Positions 21,606 to 34,373 of a stretch of 64,000 nt of DNA are shown here, piece by piece. Made by a program: the position numbers and the translations under genes. Numbering within the stretch: position 1 is the stretch's first letter; each line of letters begins with the position of its first letter. The notes beneath the pieces were generated by a model. That model did no database searches. It was given only the letters and a program-made list of their open reading frames with translations, and was not told where the DNA came from. The stretch is from Chaunax sp. Z400. Its lineage: Eukaryota; Chordata; Actinopteri; Lophiiformes; Chaunacidae. The stretch spans positions 62,001-126,000 of the forward strand of contig CM075185.1 of the NCBI GenBank assembly GCA_037577475.1, given 5' to 3'.

Positions 21606-24485
21606 CGGACAAGTGTGGGTTAGGGGTTAGGGTTAGGGTTAGGGTTAGGGTTAAGGGGATAAAAACTCAATCGGGGCCCTATCCGGGTTGGTAACTTTTG
21701 AACGGAAGGTCGTAGAGACTCGGGGATAAGCTCTTTCAACGGTTTTATGGGGTCTCCAAGAACGTCAGCAGGTAAACCGAGTCTCTACGACTTACGGTTC
21801 CCGAGATATGACATGTATTTTTGGTGATTTTTGGAATTTTTGTATCTCGGGAACGGAAGGTCGTAGAGGCTCGGGGAGAAGTCTGGCGTGTTCAGAGACC
21901 ACGAATTATGTCCGACGGATCATGGTCCCGAGTCTCTACGACCTTCCGTTCCCGAGTTATACTCAAGTTTATTTTCCAATTGAAGCAAATGGGGTTTGGT
22001 TCGCCTATAGTGAATGTGTGTATCTCGGAAACGGAAGGTCGTAGAGACTCGGGACCAACGTCCGTCTAGGGGTTTATGTGGTCTCTGAGAACACCAGTCT
22101 TTGTCCCGAGTCTGTGCGACCTTCCTTTCCCGAGATATGACATGTCCAGTAGGGGCGTATTTTGAATGTCTGTATCTCGGGAACGGAAGGTCGTAGAGAC
22201 TCGTGGAGAAGTCTGGCGTGTTCAGAGACCACGAATTATGTCGGACGGATCATGGTCCCGAGTCTCTACGACCTTCCGTTCCCGAGTTATACTCAAGTTT
22301 ATTTTCCCATTGAAGTGAATGGGGTTTGGTTCGCCTATAGTGAATGTGTGAATCTCGGAAACGGAAGGTCGTAGAGACTCGGGACCAACGTCCGTCTAGG
22401 GGTTTATGTGGTCTCTGAGAACACCAGTCTTTGTCCCGACTCTGTGCGACCTTCCTTTCCCGAGATATGACATGTCCAGTAGGGGCGTATTTTGAATGTC
22501 TGTATCTCGGGAACGGAAGGTCGTAGAGACTCGGGGATAAGCTCTTTCAATGGTTTTATGGGGTCTCCAAGAATGCCAGCGGGTAAACCGAGTCTCTAGG
22601 ACTTACGGTTCCCGAGATATGACATGTATTTTTGGTGATTTTTGGAATTTTTGTATCTCGGGAACGGAAGGTCGTAGAGACTCGGGGAGAAGTCTGGCGT
22701 GTTCAGAGACCACGAATTATGTCCGACGGATCATGGTCCCGAGTCTCTACGACCTTCCGTTCCCGAGTTATACTCAAGTTTATTTTCCCATTGAAGTGAA
22801 TGGGGTTTGGTTCGCCTATAGTGAATGTGTGTATCTCGGAAACGGAAGGTCGTAGAGACTCGGGACCAACGTCCGTCTAGGGGTTTATGTGGTCTCTGAG
22901 AACACCAGTCTTTGTCCCGAGTCTGTGCGACCTTCCTTTCCCGAGATATGACATGTCCAGTAGGGGCGTATTTTGAATGTCTGTATCTCGGGAACGGAAG
23001 GTCGTAGAGACTCGTGGAGAAGTGTGGAGTGTTCAGAGACCACGAATTATGTCGGACGGATCATGGTCCCGAGTCTCTACGACCTTCCGTTCCCGAGTTA
23101 TACTCAAGTTTATTTTCCCATTGAAGTGAATGGGGTTTGGTTCGCCTATAGTGAATGTGTGTATCTCGGAAACGGAAGGTCGTAGAGACTCGGGACCAAC
23201 GTCCGTCTAGGGGTTTATGTGGTCTCTGAGAACACCAGTCTTTGTCCCGAGTCTGTGCGACCTTCCTTTCCCGAGATATGACATGTCCAGTAGGGGCGTA
23301 TTTTGAATGTCTGTATCTCGGGAACGGAAGGTCGTAGAGACTCGTGGAGAAGTCTGGCGTGTTCAGAGACCACGAATTATGTCGGACGGATCATGGTCCC
23401 GAGTCTCTACGACCTTCCGTTCCCGAGTTATACTCAAGTTTATTTTCCCATTGAAGTGAATGGGGTTTGGTTCGCCTATAGTGAATGTGTGTATCTCGGA
23501 AACGGAAGGTCGTAGAGACTCGGGACCAACGTCCGTCTAGGGGTTTATGTGGTCTCTGAGAACACCAGTCTTTGTCCCGAGTCTGTGCGACCTTCCTTTC
23601 CCGAGATATGACATGTCCAGTAGGGGCGTATTTTGAATGTCTGTATCTCGGGAACGGAAGGTCGTAGAGACTCGTGGAGAAGTCTGGCGTGTTCAGAGAC
23701 CACGAATTATGTCGGACGGATCATGGTCCCGAGTCTCTACGACCTTCCGTTCCCGAGTTATACTCAAGTTTATTTTCCCATTGAAGTGAATGGGGTTTGG
23801 TTCGCCTATAGTGAATGTGTGTATCTCGGAAACGGAAGGTCGTAGAGACTCGGGACCAACGTCCGTCTAGGGGTTTATGTGGTCTCTGAGAACACCAGTC
23901 TTTGTCCCGAGTCTGTGGGACCTTCCTTTCCCGAGATATGACATGTCCAGTAGGGGCGTATTTTGAATGTCTGTATCTCGGGAACGGAAGGTCGTAGAGA
24001 CTCGGGGATAAGCTCTTTCAATGGTTTTATGGGGTCTCCAAGAATGCCAGCAGGTAAGCCGAGTCTCTACGACTTACGGTTCCCGAGATATGACATGTAT
24101 TTTTCGTGATTTTTGGAATGTTTGTATCTCGGGAACGGAAGGTCGTAGAGACTCGGGGAGAAGTCTGGCGTGTTCAGAGACCACGAATTATGTCCGACGG
24201 ATCAGGGTCCCGAGTCTCTACGACCTTCCGTTCCCGAGTTATACTCAAGTTTATTTTCCCATTGAAGTGAATGGGGTTTGGTTCGCCTATAGTGAATGTG
24301 TGTATCTCGGAAACGGAAGGTCGTAGAGACTCGGGACCAACGTCCGTCTAGGGGTTTATGTGGTCTCTGAGAACACCAGTCTTTGACCCGAGTCTGTGCG
24401 ACCTTCCTTTCCCGAGATATGACATGTCCAGTAGGGGCGTATTTTGAATGTCTGTATCTCGGGAACGGAAGGTCGTAGAGACTCG
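21606..24485 (+). repeat. Unit T-A-BC-BC-A-(BC)x4-A-BC (2880 bp)
   Basis: T 21606, A 21723, B 21874, C 22052, B 22204, C 22382, A 22534, B 22685, C 22863, B 23015, C 23193, B 23345, C 23523, B 23675, C 23853, A 24005, B 24156, C 24334. It ends copy 3. It has the same module order and length as 11182 and 17208, and shares the GTAGAGGCTCGG change with the latter. Confidence 0.93.
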
Positions 24486-27359
24486 CGGACAAGTGTGGGT
24501 TAGGGGTTAGGGTTAGGGTTAGGGTTAAGGGGATAAAAACTCAATCGGGGCCCTACCCGGGTTGGTAACTTTTGAACGGAAGGTCGTAGAGACTCGGGGA
24601 TAAGCTCTTTCAACGGTTTTATGGGGTCTCCAAGAACGTCAGCAGGTAAACCGAGTCTCTACGACTTACGGTTCCCGAGATATGACATGTATTTTTGGTG
24701 ATTTTTGGAATTTTTGTATCTCGGGAACGGAAGGTCGTAGAGACTCGGGGAGAAGTCTGGCGTGTTCAGAGACCACGAATTATGTCCGACGGATCATGGT
24801 CCCGAGTCTCTACGACCTTCCGTTCCCGAGTTATACTCAAGTTTATTTTCCCATTGAAGTGAATGGGGTTTGGTTCGCCTATAGTGAATGTGTGTATCTC
24901 GGAAACGGAAGGTCGTAGAGACTCGGGACCAACGTCCGTCTAGGGGTTTATGTGGTCTCTGAGAACACCAGTCTTCGTCCCGAGTCTGTGCGACCTTCCT
25001 TTCCCGAGATATGACATGTCCAGTAGGGGCGTATTTTGAATGTCTGTATCTCGGGAACGGAAGGTCGTAGAGACTCGTGGAGAAGTGTGGAGTGTTCAGA
25101 GACCACGAATTATGTCGGACGGATCATGGTCCCGAGTCTCTACGACCTTCCGTTCCCGAGTTATACTCAAGTTTATTTTCCCATTGAAGTGAATGGGGTT
25201 TGGTTCGCCTATAGTGAATGTGTGTATCTCGGAAACGGAAGGTCGTAGAGACTCGGGACCAACGTCCGTCTAGGGGTTTATGTGGTCTCTGAGAACACCA
25301 GTCTTTGTCCCGAGTCTGTGCGACCTTCCTTTCCCGAGATATGACATGTCCAGTAGGGGCGTATTTTGAATGTCTGTATCTCGGGAACGGAAGGTCGTAG
25401 AGACTCGTGGAGAAGTCTGGCGTGTTCAGAGACCACGAATTATGTCGGACGGATCATGGTCCCGAGTCTCTACGACCTTCCGTTCCCGAGTTATACTCAA
25501 GTTTATTTTCCCATTGAAGTGAATGGGGTTTGGTTCGCCTATAGTGAATGTCTGAATCTCGGAAACGGAAGGTCGTAGAGACTCGGGACCAACGTCCGTC
25601 TAGGGGTTTATGTGGTCTCTGAGAACACCAGTCTTTGTCCCGACTCTGTGCGACCTTCCTTTCCCGAGATATGACATGTCCAGTAGGGGCGTATTTTGAA
25701 TGTCTGTATCTCGGGAACGGAAGGTCGTAGAGACTCGGGGATAAGCTCTTTCAATGGTTTTATGGGGTCTCCAAGAATGCCAGCGGGTAAACCGAGTCTC
25801 TACGACTTACGGTTCCCGAGATATGACATGTATTTTTGGTGATTTTTGGAATTTTTGTATCTCGGGAACGGAAGGTCGTAGAGACTCGGGGAGAAGTCTG
25901 GCGTGTTCAGAGACCACGAATTATGTCCGACGGATCATGGTCCCGAGTCTCTACGACCTTCCGTTCCCGAGTTATACTCAAGTTTATTTTCCCATTGAAG
26001 TGAATGGGGTTTGGTTCGCCTATAGTGAATGTGTGTATCTCGGAAACGGAAGGTCGTAGAGACTCGGGACCAACGTCCGTCTAGGGGTTTATGTGGTCTC
26101 TGAGAACACCAGTCTTCGTCCCGAGTCTGTGCGACCTTCCTTTCCCGAGATATGACATGTCCAGTAGGGGCGTATTTTGAATGTCTGTATCTCGGGAACG
26201 GAAGGTCGTAGAGACTCGTGGAGAAGTGTGGAGTGTTCAGAGACCACGAATTATGTCGGACCGATCATGGTCCCGAGTCTCTACGACCTTCCGTTCCCGA
26301 GTTATACTCAAGTTTATTTTCCCATTGAAGTGAATGGGGTTTGGTTCGCCTATAGTGAATGTGTGTATCTCGGAAACGGAAGGTCGTAGAGACTCGGGCC
26401 CAACGTCTGTCTAGGGGTTTATGTGGTCTCTGAGAACACCAGTCTTTGTCCCGAGTCTGTGCGACCTTCCTTTCCCGAGATATGACATGTCCAGTAGGGC
26501 CGTATTTTGAATGTCTGTATCTCGGGAACGGAAGGTCGTAGAGACTCGTGGAGAAGTCTGGCGTGTTCAGAGACCACGAATTATGTCGGACGGATCATGG
26601 TCCCGAGTCTCTACGACCTTCCGTTCCCGAGTTATACTCAAGTTTATTTTCCCATTGAAGTGAATGGGGTTTGGTTCGCCTATAGTGAATGTGTGTATCT
26701 CGGAAACGGAAGGTCGTAGAGACTCGGGACCAACGTCCTTCTAGGGGTTTATGTGGTCTCTGAGAACACCAGTCTTTGTCCCGAGTCTGTGGGACCTTCC
26801 TTTCCCGAGATATGACATGTCCAGTAGGGGCGTATTTTGAATGTCTGTATCTCGGGAACGGAAGGTCGTAGAGACTCGGGGATAAGCTCTTTCAATGGTT
26901 TTATGGGGTCTCCAAGAATGCCGGCAGGTAAACCGAGTCTCTACGACTTACGGTTCCCGAGATATGACATGTATTTTTCGTGATTTTTGGAATGTTTGTA
27001 TCTCGGGAACGGAAGGTCGTAGAGACTCGGGGAGAAGTCTGGCGTGTTCAGAGACCACGAATTATGTCCGACGGATCAGGGTCCCGAGTCTCTACGACCT
27101 TCCGTTCCCGAGTTATACTCAAGTTTATTTTCCCATTGAAGTGAATGGGGTTTGGTTCGCCTATAGTGAATGTGTGTATCTCGGAAACGGAAGGTCGTAG
27201 AGACTCGGGACCAACGTCCGTCTAGGGGTTTATGTGGTCTCTGAGAACACCAGTCTTTGACCCGAGTCTGTGCGACCTTCCTTTCCCGAGATATGACATG
27301 TCCAGTAGGGGCGTATTTTGAATGTCTGTATCTCGGGAACGGAAGGTCGTAGAGACTCG
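24486..27359 (+). repeat. Unit T-A-(BC)x3-A-(BC)x3-A-BC (2874 bp), 111-bp T
   Basis: T 24486 (111 bp), A 24597, B 24748, C 24926, B 25078, C 25256, B 25408, C 25586, A 25738, B 25889, C 26067, B 26219, C 26397, B 26549, C 26727, A 26879, B 27030, C 27208. It begins like a fourth copy of the large repeat but leaves that order after C 25256, which lacks the GT deletion. C 26397 is the first copy with the CCCAACGTCTG left arm common to the right half. A 26879 reads GCCGGCAGG. Confidence 0.92.
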
Positions 27360-28438
27360 CGGACAAGTGTGGGTTAGGGGTTAGGGTTAGGGTTAGGGTT
27401 AGGGTTAAGGGGATAAAAACTCAATCGGGGCCCTACCCGGGTTGGTAACTTTTGAACGGAAGGTCGTAGAGACTCGGGGATAAGCTCTTTCAACGGTTTT
27501 ATGGGGTCTCCAAGAACGTCAGCAGGTAAACCGAGTCTCTACGACTTACGGTTCCCGAGATATGACATGTATTTTTGGTGATTTTTGGAATTTTTGTATC
27601 TCGGGAACGGAAGGTCGTAGAGACTCGGGGAGAAGTCTGGCGTGTTCAGAGACCACGAATTATGTCCGACGGATCATGGTCCCGAGTCTCTACGACCTTC
27701 CGTTCCCGAGTTATACTCAAGTTTTTTTTCCAATTGAAGCAAATGGGGTTTGGTTCGCCTATAGTGAATGTGTGTATCTCGGAAACGGAAGGTCGTAGAG
27801 ACTCGGGACCAACGTCCGTCTAGGGGTTTATGTGGTCTCTGAGAACACCAGTCTTTGTCCCGAGTCTGTGCGACCTTCCTTTCCCGAGATATGACATGTC
27901 CAGTAGGGGCGTATTTTGAATGTCTGTATCTCGGGAACGGAAGGTCGTAGAGACTCGGGGATAAGCTCTTTCAATGGTTTTATGGGGTCTCCAAGAATGC
28001 CAGCGGGTAAACCGAGTCTCTACGACTTACGGTTCCCGAGATATGACATGTATTTTTGGTGATTTTTGGAATTTTTGTATCTCGGGAACGGAAGGTCGTA
28101 GAGACTCGGGGAGAAGTCTGGCGTGTTCAGAGACCACGAATTATGTCCGACGGATCATGGTCCCGAGTCTCTACGACCTTCCGTTCCCGAGTTATACTCA
28201 AGTTTATTTTCCCATTGAAGTGAATGGGGTTTGGTTCGCCTATAGTGAATGTGTGTATCTCGGAAACGGAAGGTCGTAGAGACTCGGGACCAACGTCCGT
28301 CTAGGGGTTTATGTGGTCTCTGAGAACACCAGTCTTTGTCCCGAGTCTGTGCGACCTTCCTTTCCCGAGATATGACATGTCCAGTAGGGGCGTATTTTGA
28401 ATGTCTGTATCTCGGGAACGGAAGGTCGTAGAGACTCG
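27360..28438 (+). repeat. Unit T-A-BC-A-BC (1079 bp)
   Basis: T 27360, A 27477, B 27628, C 27806, A 27958, B 28109, C 28287. T 27360 is the last of the continuous run of left-type T copies (AATCGGGG). B 27628 is the last B with a GAAGCAAATG-type spacer and has a run of eight T just before it. Confidence 0.93.
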
Positions 28439-30027
28439 CGGACAAGTGTGGGTTAGGGGTTAGGGTTAGGGTTAGGGTTAGGGTTAAGGGGATAAAAACT
28501 CAATGGGGGCCCTACCCGGGTTGGTAACTTTTGAACGGAAGGTCGTAGAGACTCGGGGATAAGCTCTTTCAACGGTTTTATGGGGTCTCCAAGAACGTCA
28601 GCAGGTAAACCGAGTCTCTACGATTTACGGTTCCCGAGATATGACATGTATTTTTGGTGATTTTTGGAATGTCTGTATCTCGGGAACGGAAGGTCGTAGA
28701 GACTCGTGGAGAAGTGTGGCGTCTTCAGAGACCACGAATTATGTCGGACGGATCATGGTCCCGAGTCTCTACGACCTTCCGTTCCCGAGTTATACTCAAG
28801 TTTATTTTCCCATTGAAGTGAATGGGGTTTGGTTCGCCTATAGTGAATGTGTGTATCTCGGAAACGGAAGGTCGTAGAGACTCGGGCCCAACGTCTGTCT
28901 AGGGGTTTATGTGGTCTCTGAGAACACCAGTCTTTGTCCCGAGTCTGTGCGACCTTCCTTTCCCGAGATATGACATGTCCAGTAGGGGCGTATTTTGAAT
29001 GTCTGTATCTCGGGAACGGAAGGTCGTAGAGACTCGTGGAGAAGTCTGGCGTGTTCAGAGACCACGAATTATGTCGGACGGATCATGGTCCCGAGTCTCT
29101 ACGACCTTCCGTTCCCGAGTTATACTCAAGTTTATTTTCCCATTGAAGTGAATGGGGTTTGGTTCGCCTATAGTGAATGTGTGTATCTCGGAAACGGAAG
29201 GTCGTAGAGACTCGGGCCCAACGTCTGTCTAGGGGTTTATGTGGTCTCTGAGAACACCAGTCTTTGTCCCGAGTCTGTGCGACCTTCCTTTCCCGAGATA
29301 TGACATGTCCAGTAGGGGCGTATTTTGAATGTCTGTATCTCGGGAACGGAAGGTCGTAGAGACTCGTGGAGAAGTCTGGCGTGTTCAGAGACCACGAATT
29401 ATGTCCAACGGATCATGGTCCCGAGTCTCTACGACCTTCCGTTCCCGAGTTATACTCAAGTTTATTTTCCCATTGAAGTGAATGGGGTTTGGTTCGCCTA
29501 TAGTGAATGTGTGTATCTCGGAAACGGAAGGTCGTAGAGACTCGGGCCCAACGTCTGTCTAGGGGTTTATGTGGTCTCTGAGAACACCAGTCTTTGTCCC
29601 GAGTCTGTGCGACCTTCCTTTCCCGAGATATGACATGTCCAGTAGGGGCGTATTTTGAATGTCTGTATATCGGGAACGGAAGGTCGTAGAGACTCGTGGA
29701 GAAGTCTGGCGTGTTCAGAGACCACGAATTATGTCGGACGGATCATGGTCCCGAGTCTCTACGACCTTCCGTTCCCGAGTTATACTCAAGTTTATTTTCC
29801 CATTGAAGTGAATGGGGTTTGGTTTCCCCTATAGTGAATGTGTGTATCTCGGAAACGGAAGGTCGTAGAGACTCGGGACCAACGTCCGTCTAGGGGTTTA
29901 TGTGGTCTCTGAGAACACCAGTCTTTGTCCCGAGTCTGTGCGACCTTCCTTTCCCGAGATATGACATGTCCAGTAGGGGCGTATTTTGAATGTCTGTATC
30001 TCGGGAACGGAAGGTCGTAGAGACTCG
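28439..30027 (+). repeat. Unit T-A-(BC)x4 (1589 bp)
   Basis: T 28439, A 28556, B 28707, C 28885, B 29037, C 29215, B 29367, C 29545, B 29697, C 29876. T now reads AATGGGGG and A reads TACGATTTACGG, the right-type pair. A 28556 is an A/C hybrid: its spacer starts as A and ends as C (GAATGTCTGTAT). B 29697 is 179 bp with GGTTTCCCCTATAG. Confidence 0.92.
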
Positions 30028-32097
30028 CGGACAAGTGTGGGTTAGGGGTTAGGGTTAGGGTTAGGGTTAGGGTTAAGGGGATAAAAACTCAATGGGGGCC
30101 CTACCCGGGTTGGTAACTTTTGAACGGAAGGTCGTAGAGACTCGGGGATAAGCTCTTTCAACGGTTTTATGGGGTCTCCAAGAACGTCAGCAGGTAAACC
30201 GAGTCTCTACGATTTACGGTTCCCGAGATATGACATGTATTTTTGGTGATTTTTGGAATTTTTGTATCTCGGGAACGGAAGGTCGTAGAGACTCGGGGAG
30301 AAGTCTGGCGTGTTCAGAGACCACGAATTATGTCGGACGGATCATGGTCCCGAGTCTCTACGACCTTCCGTTCCCGAGTTATACTCAAGTTTATTTTCCC
30401 ATTGAAGTGAATGGGGTTTGGTTCGCCTATAGTGAATGTGTGAATCTCGGAAACGGAAGGTCGTAGAGACTCGGGACCAACGTCCGTCTAGGGGTTTATG
30501 TGGTCTCTGAGAACACCAGTCTTTGTCCCGAGTCTGTGCGACCTTCCTTTCCCGAGATATGACATGTCCAGTAGGGGCGTATTTTGAATGTCTGTATCTC
30601 GGGAACGGAAGGTCGTAGAGACTCGGGGATAAGCTCTTTCAATGGTTTTATGGGGTCTCCAAGAATGCCAGCGGGTAAACCGAGTCTCTACGACTTACGG
30701 TTCCCGAGATATGACATGTATTTTTGGTGATTTTTGGAATTTTTGTATCTCGGGAACGGAAGGTCGTAGAGACTCGGGGAGAAGTCTGGCGTGTTCAGAG
30801 ACCACGAATTATGTCCGACGGATCATGGTCCCGAGTCTCTACGACCTTCCGTTCCCGAGTTATACTCAAGGTTATTTTCCCATTGAAGTGAATGGGGTTT
30901 GGTTCGGCTATAGTGAATGTGTGTATCTCGGAAACGGAAGGTCGTAGAGACTCGGGACCAACGTCCGTCTAGGGGTTTATGTGGTCTCTGAGAACACCAG
31001 TCTTTGTCCCGAGTCTGTGCGACCTTCCTTTCCCGAGATATGACATGTCCAGTAGGGGCGTATTTTGAATGTCTGTATCTCGGGAACGGAAGGTCGTAGA
31101 GACTCGTGGAGAAGTCTGGCGTGTTCAGAGACCACGAATTATGTCGGACGGATCATGGTCCCGAGTCTCTACGACCTTCCGTTCCCGAGTTATACTCAAG
31201 TTTATTTTCCCATTGAAGTGAATGGGGTTTGGTTCGCCTATAGTGAATGTGTGTATCTCGGAAACGGAAGGTCGTAGAGACTCGGGCCCAACGTCTGTCT
31301 AGGGGTTTATGTGGTCTCTGAGAACACCAGTCTTTGTCCCGAGTCTGTGCGACCTTCCTTTCCCGAGATATGACATGTCCAGTAGGGGCGTATTTTGAAT
31401 GTCTGTATCTCGGGAACGGAAGGTCGTAGAGACTCGTGGAGAAGTCTGGCGTGTTCAGAGACCACGAATTATGTCCAACGGATCATGGTCCCGAGTCTCT
31501 ACGACCTTCCGTTCCCGAGTTATACTCAAGTTTATTTTCCCATTGAAGTGAATGGGGTTTGGTTCGCCTATAGTGAATGTGTGTATCTCGGAAACGGAAG
31601 GTCGTAGAGACTCGGGCCCAACGTCTGTCTAGGGGTTTATGTGGTCTCTGAGAACACCAGTCTTTGTCCCGAGTCTGTGCGACCTTCCTTTCCCGAGATA
31701 TGACATGTCCAGTAGGGGCGTATTTTGAATGTCTGTATCTCGGGAACGGAAGGTCGTAGAGACTCGTGGAGAAGTCTGGCGTGTTCAGAGACCACGAATT
31801 ATGTCGGACGGATCATGGTCCCGAGTCTCTACGACCTTCCGTTCCCGAGTTATACTCAAGTTTATTTTCCCATTGAAGTGAATGGGGTTTGGTTTCCCCT
31901 ATAGTGAATGTGTGTATCTCGGAAACGGAAGGTCGTAGAGACTCGGGCCCAACGTCTGTCTAGGGGTTTATGTGGTCTCTGAGAACACCAGTCTTTGTCC
32001 CGAGTCTGTGCGACCTTCCTTTCCCGAGATATGACATGTGCAGTAGGGGCGTATTTTGAATGTCTGTATCTCGGGAACGGAAGGTCGTAGAGACTCG
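30028..32097 (+). repeat. Unit T-A-BC-A-(BC)x4 (2070 bp)
   Basis: T 30028, A 30145, B 30296, C 30474, A 30626, B 30777, C 30955, B 31107, C 31285, B 31437, C 31615, B 31767, C 31946. B 30777 has CTCAAGGTTATT, shared with B 33445. B 31767 is the 179-bp type. C 31946 has ACATGTGCAGTAGG, shared with C 34222. Confidence 0.92.
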
Positions 32098-32695
32098 CGG
32101 ACAAGTGTGGGTTAGGGGTTAGGGTTAGGGTTAGGGTTAGGGTTAAGGGGATAAAAACTCAATGGGGGCCCTACCCGGGTTGGTAACTTTTGAACGGAAG
32201 GTCGTAGAGACTCGGGGATAAGCTCTTTCAACGGTTTTATGGGGTCTCCAAGAACGTCAGCAGGTAAACCGAGTCTCTACGATTTACGGTTCCCGAGATA
32301 TGACATGTATTTTTGGTGATTTTTGGAATGTCTGTATCTCGGGAACGGAAGGTCGTAGAGACTCGTGGAGAAGTGTGGCGTGTTCAGAGACCACGAATTA
32401 TGTCGGACGGATCATGGTCCCGAGTCTCTACGACCTTCCGTTCCCGAGTTATACTCAAGTTTATTTTCCCATTGAAGTGAATGGGGTTTGGTCCGCCTAT
32501 AGTGAATGTGTGTATCTCGGAAACGGAAGGTCGTAGAGACTCGGGACCAACGTCCGTCTAGGGGTTTATGTGGTCTCTGAGAACACCAGTCTTTGTCCCG
32601 AGTCTGTGCGACCTTCCTTTCCCGAGATATGACATGTCCAGTAGGGGCGTATTTTGAATGTCTGTATCTCGGGAACGGAAGGTCGTAGAGACTCG
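32098..32695 (+). repeat. Unit T-A-BC (598 bp)
   Basis: T 32098, A 32215, B 32366, C 32544. A 32215 is an A/C hybrid like A 28556. B 32366 is the first with TTTGGTCCGCC, a spacer variant common from here to the right end. Confidence 0.93.
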
Positions 32696-33774
32696 CGGAC
32701 AAGTGTGGGTTAGGGGTTAGGGTTAGGGTTAGGGTTAGGGTTAAGGGGATAAAAACTCAATGGGGGCCCTACCCGGGTTGGTAACTTTTGAACGGAAGGT
32801 CGTAGAGACTCGGGGATAAGCTCTTTCAACGGTTTTATGGGGTCTCCAAGAACGTCAGCAGGTAAACCGAGTCTCTACGATTTACGGTTCCCGAGATATG
32901 ACATGTATTTTTGGTGATTTTTGGAATTTTTGTATCTCGGGAACGGAAGGTCGTAGAGACTCGGGGAGAAGTCTGGCGTGTTCAGAGACCACGAATTATG
33001 TCCAACGGATCATGGTCCCGAGTCTCTACGACCTTCCGTTCCCGAGTTATACTCAAGTTTATTTTCCCATTGAAGTGAATGGGGTTTGGTTCGCCTATAG
33101 TGAATGTGTGAATCTCGGAAACGGAAGGTCGTAGAGACTCGGGACCAACGTCCGTCTAGGGGTTTATGTGGTCTCTGAGAACACCAGTCTTTGTCCCGAG
33201 TCTGTGCGACCTTCCTTTCCCGAGATATGACATGTCCAGTAGGGGCGTATTTTGAATGTCTGTATCTCGGGAACGGAAGGTCGTAGAGACTCGGGGATAA
33301 GCTCTTTCAATGGTTTTATGGGGTCTCCAAGAATGCCAGCGGGTAAACCGAGTCTCTACGACTTACGGTTCCCGAGATATGACATGTATTTTTGGTGATT
33401 TTTGGAATTTTTGTATCTCGGGAACGGAAGGTCGTAGAGACTCGGGGAGAAGTCTGGCGTGTTCAGAGACCACGAATTATGTCCGACGGATCATGGTCCC
33501 GAGTCTCTACGACCTTCCGTTCCCGAGTTATACTCAAGGTTATTTTCCCATTGAAGTGAATGGGGTTTGGTTCGCCTATAGTGAATGTGTGTATCTCGGA
33601 AACGGAAGGTCGTAGAGACTCGGGACCAACGTCCGTCTAGGGGTTTATGTGGTCTCTGAGAACACCAGTGTTTGTCCCGAGTCTGTGCGACCTTCCTTTC
33701 CCGAGATATGACATGTCCAGTAGGGGCGTATTTTGAATGTCTGTATCTCGGGAACGGAAGGTCGTAGAGACTCG
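32696..33774 (+). repeat. Unit T-A-BC-A-BC (1079 bp)
   Basis: T 32696, A 32813, B 32964, C 33142, A 33294, B 33445, C 33623. C 33623 has ACCAGTGTTTG where others read ACCAGTCTTTG; only C 35891 shares it. Confidence 0.93.
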
Positions 33775-34373
33775 CGGACAAGTGTGGGTTAGGGGTTAGG
33801 GTTAGGGTTAGGGTTAGGGTTAAGGGGATAAAAACTCAATGGGGGCCCTACCCGGGTTGGTAACTTTTGAACGGAAGGTCGTAGAGACTCGGGGATAAGC
33901 TCTTTCAACGGTTTTATGGGGTCTCCAAGAACGTCAGCAGGTAAACCGAGTCTCTACGATTTACGGTTCCCGAGATATGACATGTATTTTTGGTGATTTT
34001 TGGAATTTTTGTATCTCGGGAACGGAAGGTCGTAGAGACTCGGGGAGAAGTCTGGCGTGTTCAGAGACCACGAATTATGTCCAACGGATCATGGTCCCGA
34101 GTCTCTACGACCTTCCGTTCCCGAGTTATACTCAAGTTTATTTTCCCATTGAAGTGAATGGGGTTTGGTTTCCCCTATAGTGAATGTGTGTATCTCGGAA
34201 ACGGAAGGTCGTAGAGACTCGGGCCCAACGTCTGTCTAGGGGTTTATGTGGTCTCTGAGAACACCAGTCTTTGTCCCGAGTCTGTGCGACCTTCCTTTCC
34301 CGAGATATGACATGTGCAGTAGGGGCGTATTTTGAATGTCTGTATCTCGGGAACGGAAGGTCGTAGAGACTCG
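33775..34373 (+). repeat. Unit T-A-BC (599 bp)
   Basis: T 33775, A 33892, B 34043 (179 bp, GGTTTCCCC), C 34222. It closes the first copy of the 2276-bp block. Confidence 0.93.

Larger units (their letters stand above)
8847..24485. repeat. Three-copy higher-order repeat (5215, 6026, 4398 bp)
   Basis: Copies are 8847-14061, 14062-20087 and 20088-24485. Each reads [T-A-BC-BC-(A-BC-BC)n][T-A-BC][T-A-BC-BC-A-(BC)x4-A-BC] with n = 1, 2 and 0. The last C of the first part carries the same 2-bp GT deletion in all three (10434, 16460, 20858). Copies 2 and 3 share GTAGAGGCTCGG, absent from copy 1. Copies 1 and 2 share the GGTCTTAG core and the GGCACCAACG start in the 811-bp insert. Confidence 0.9.
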
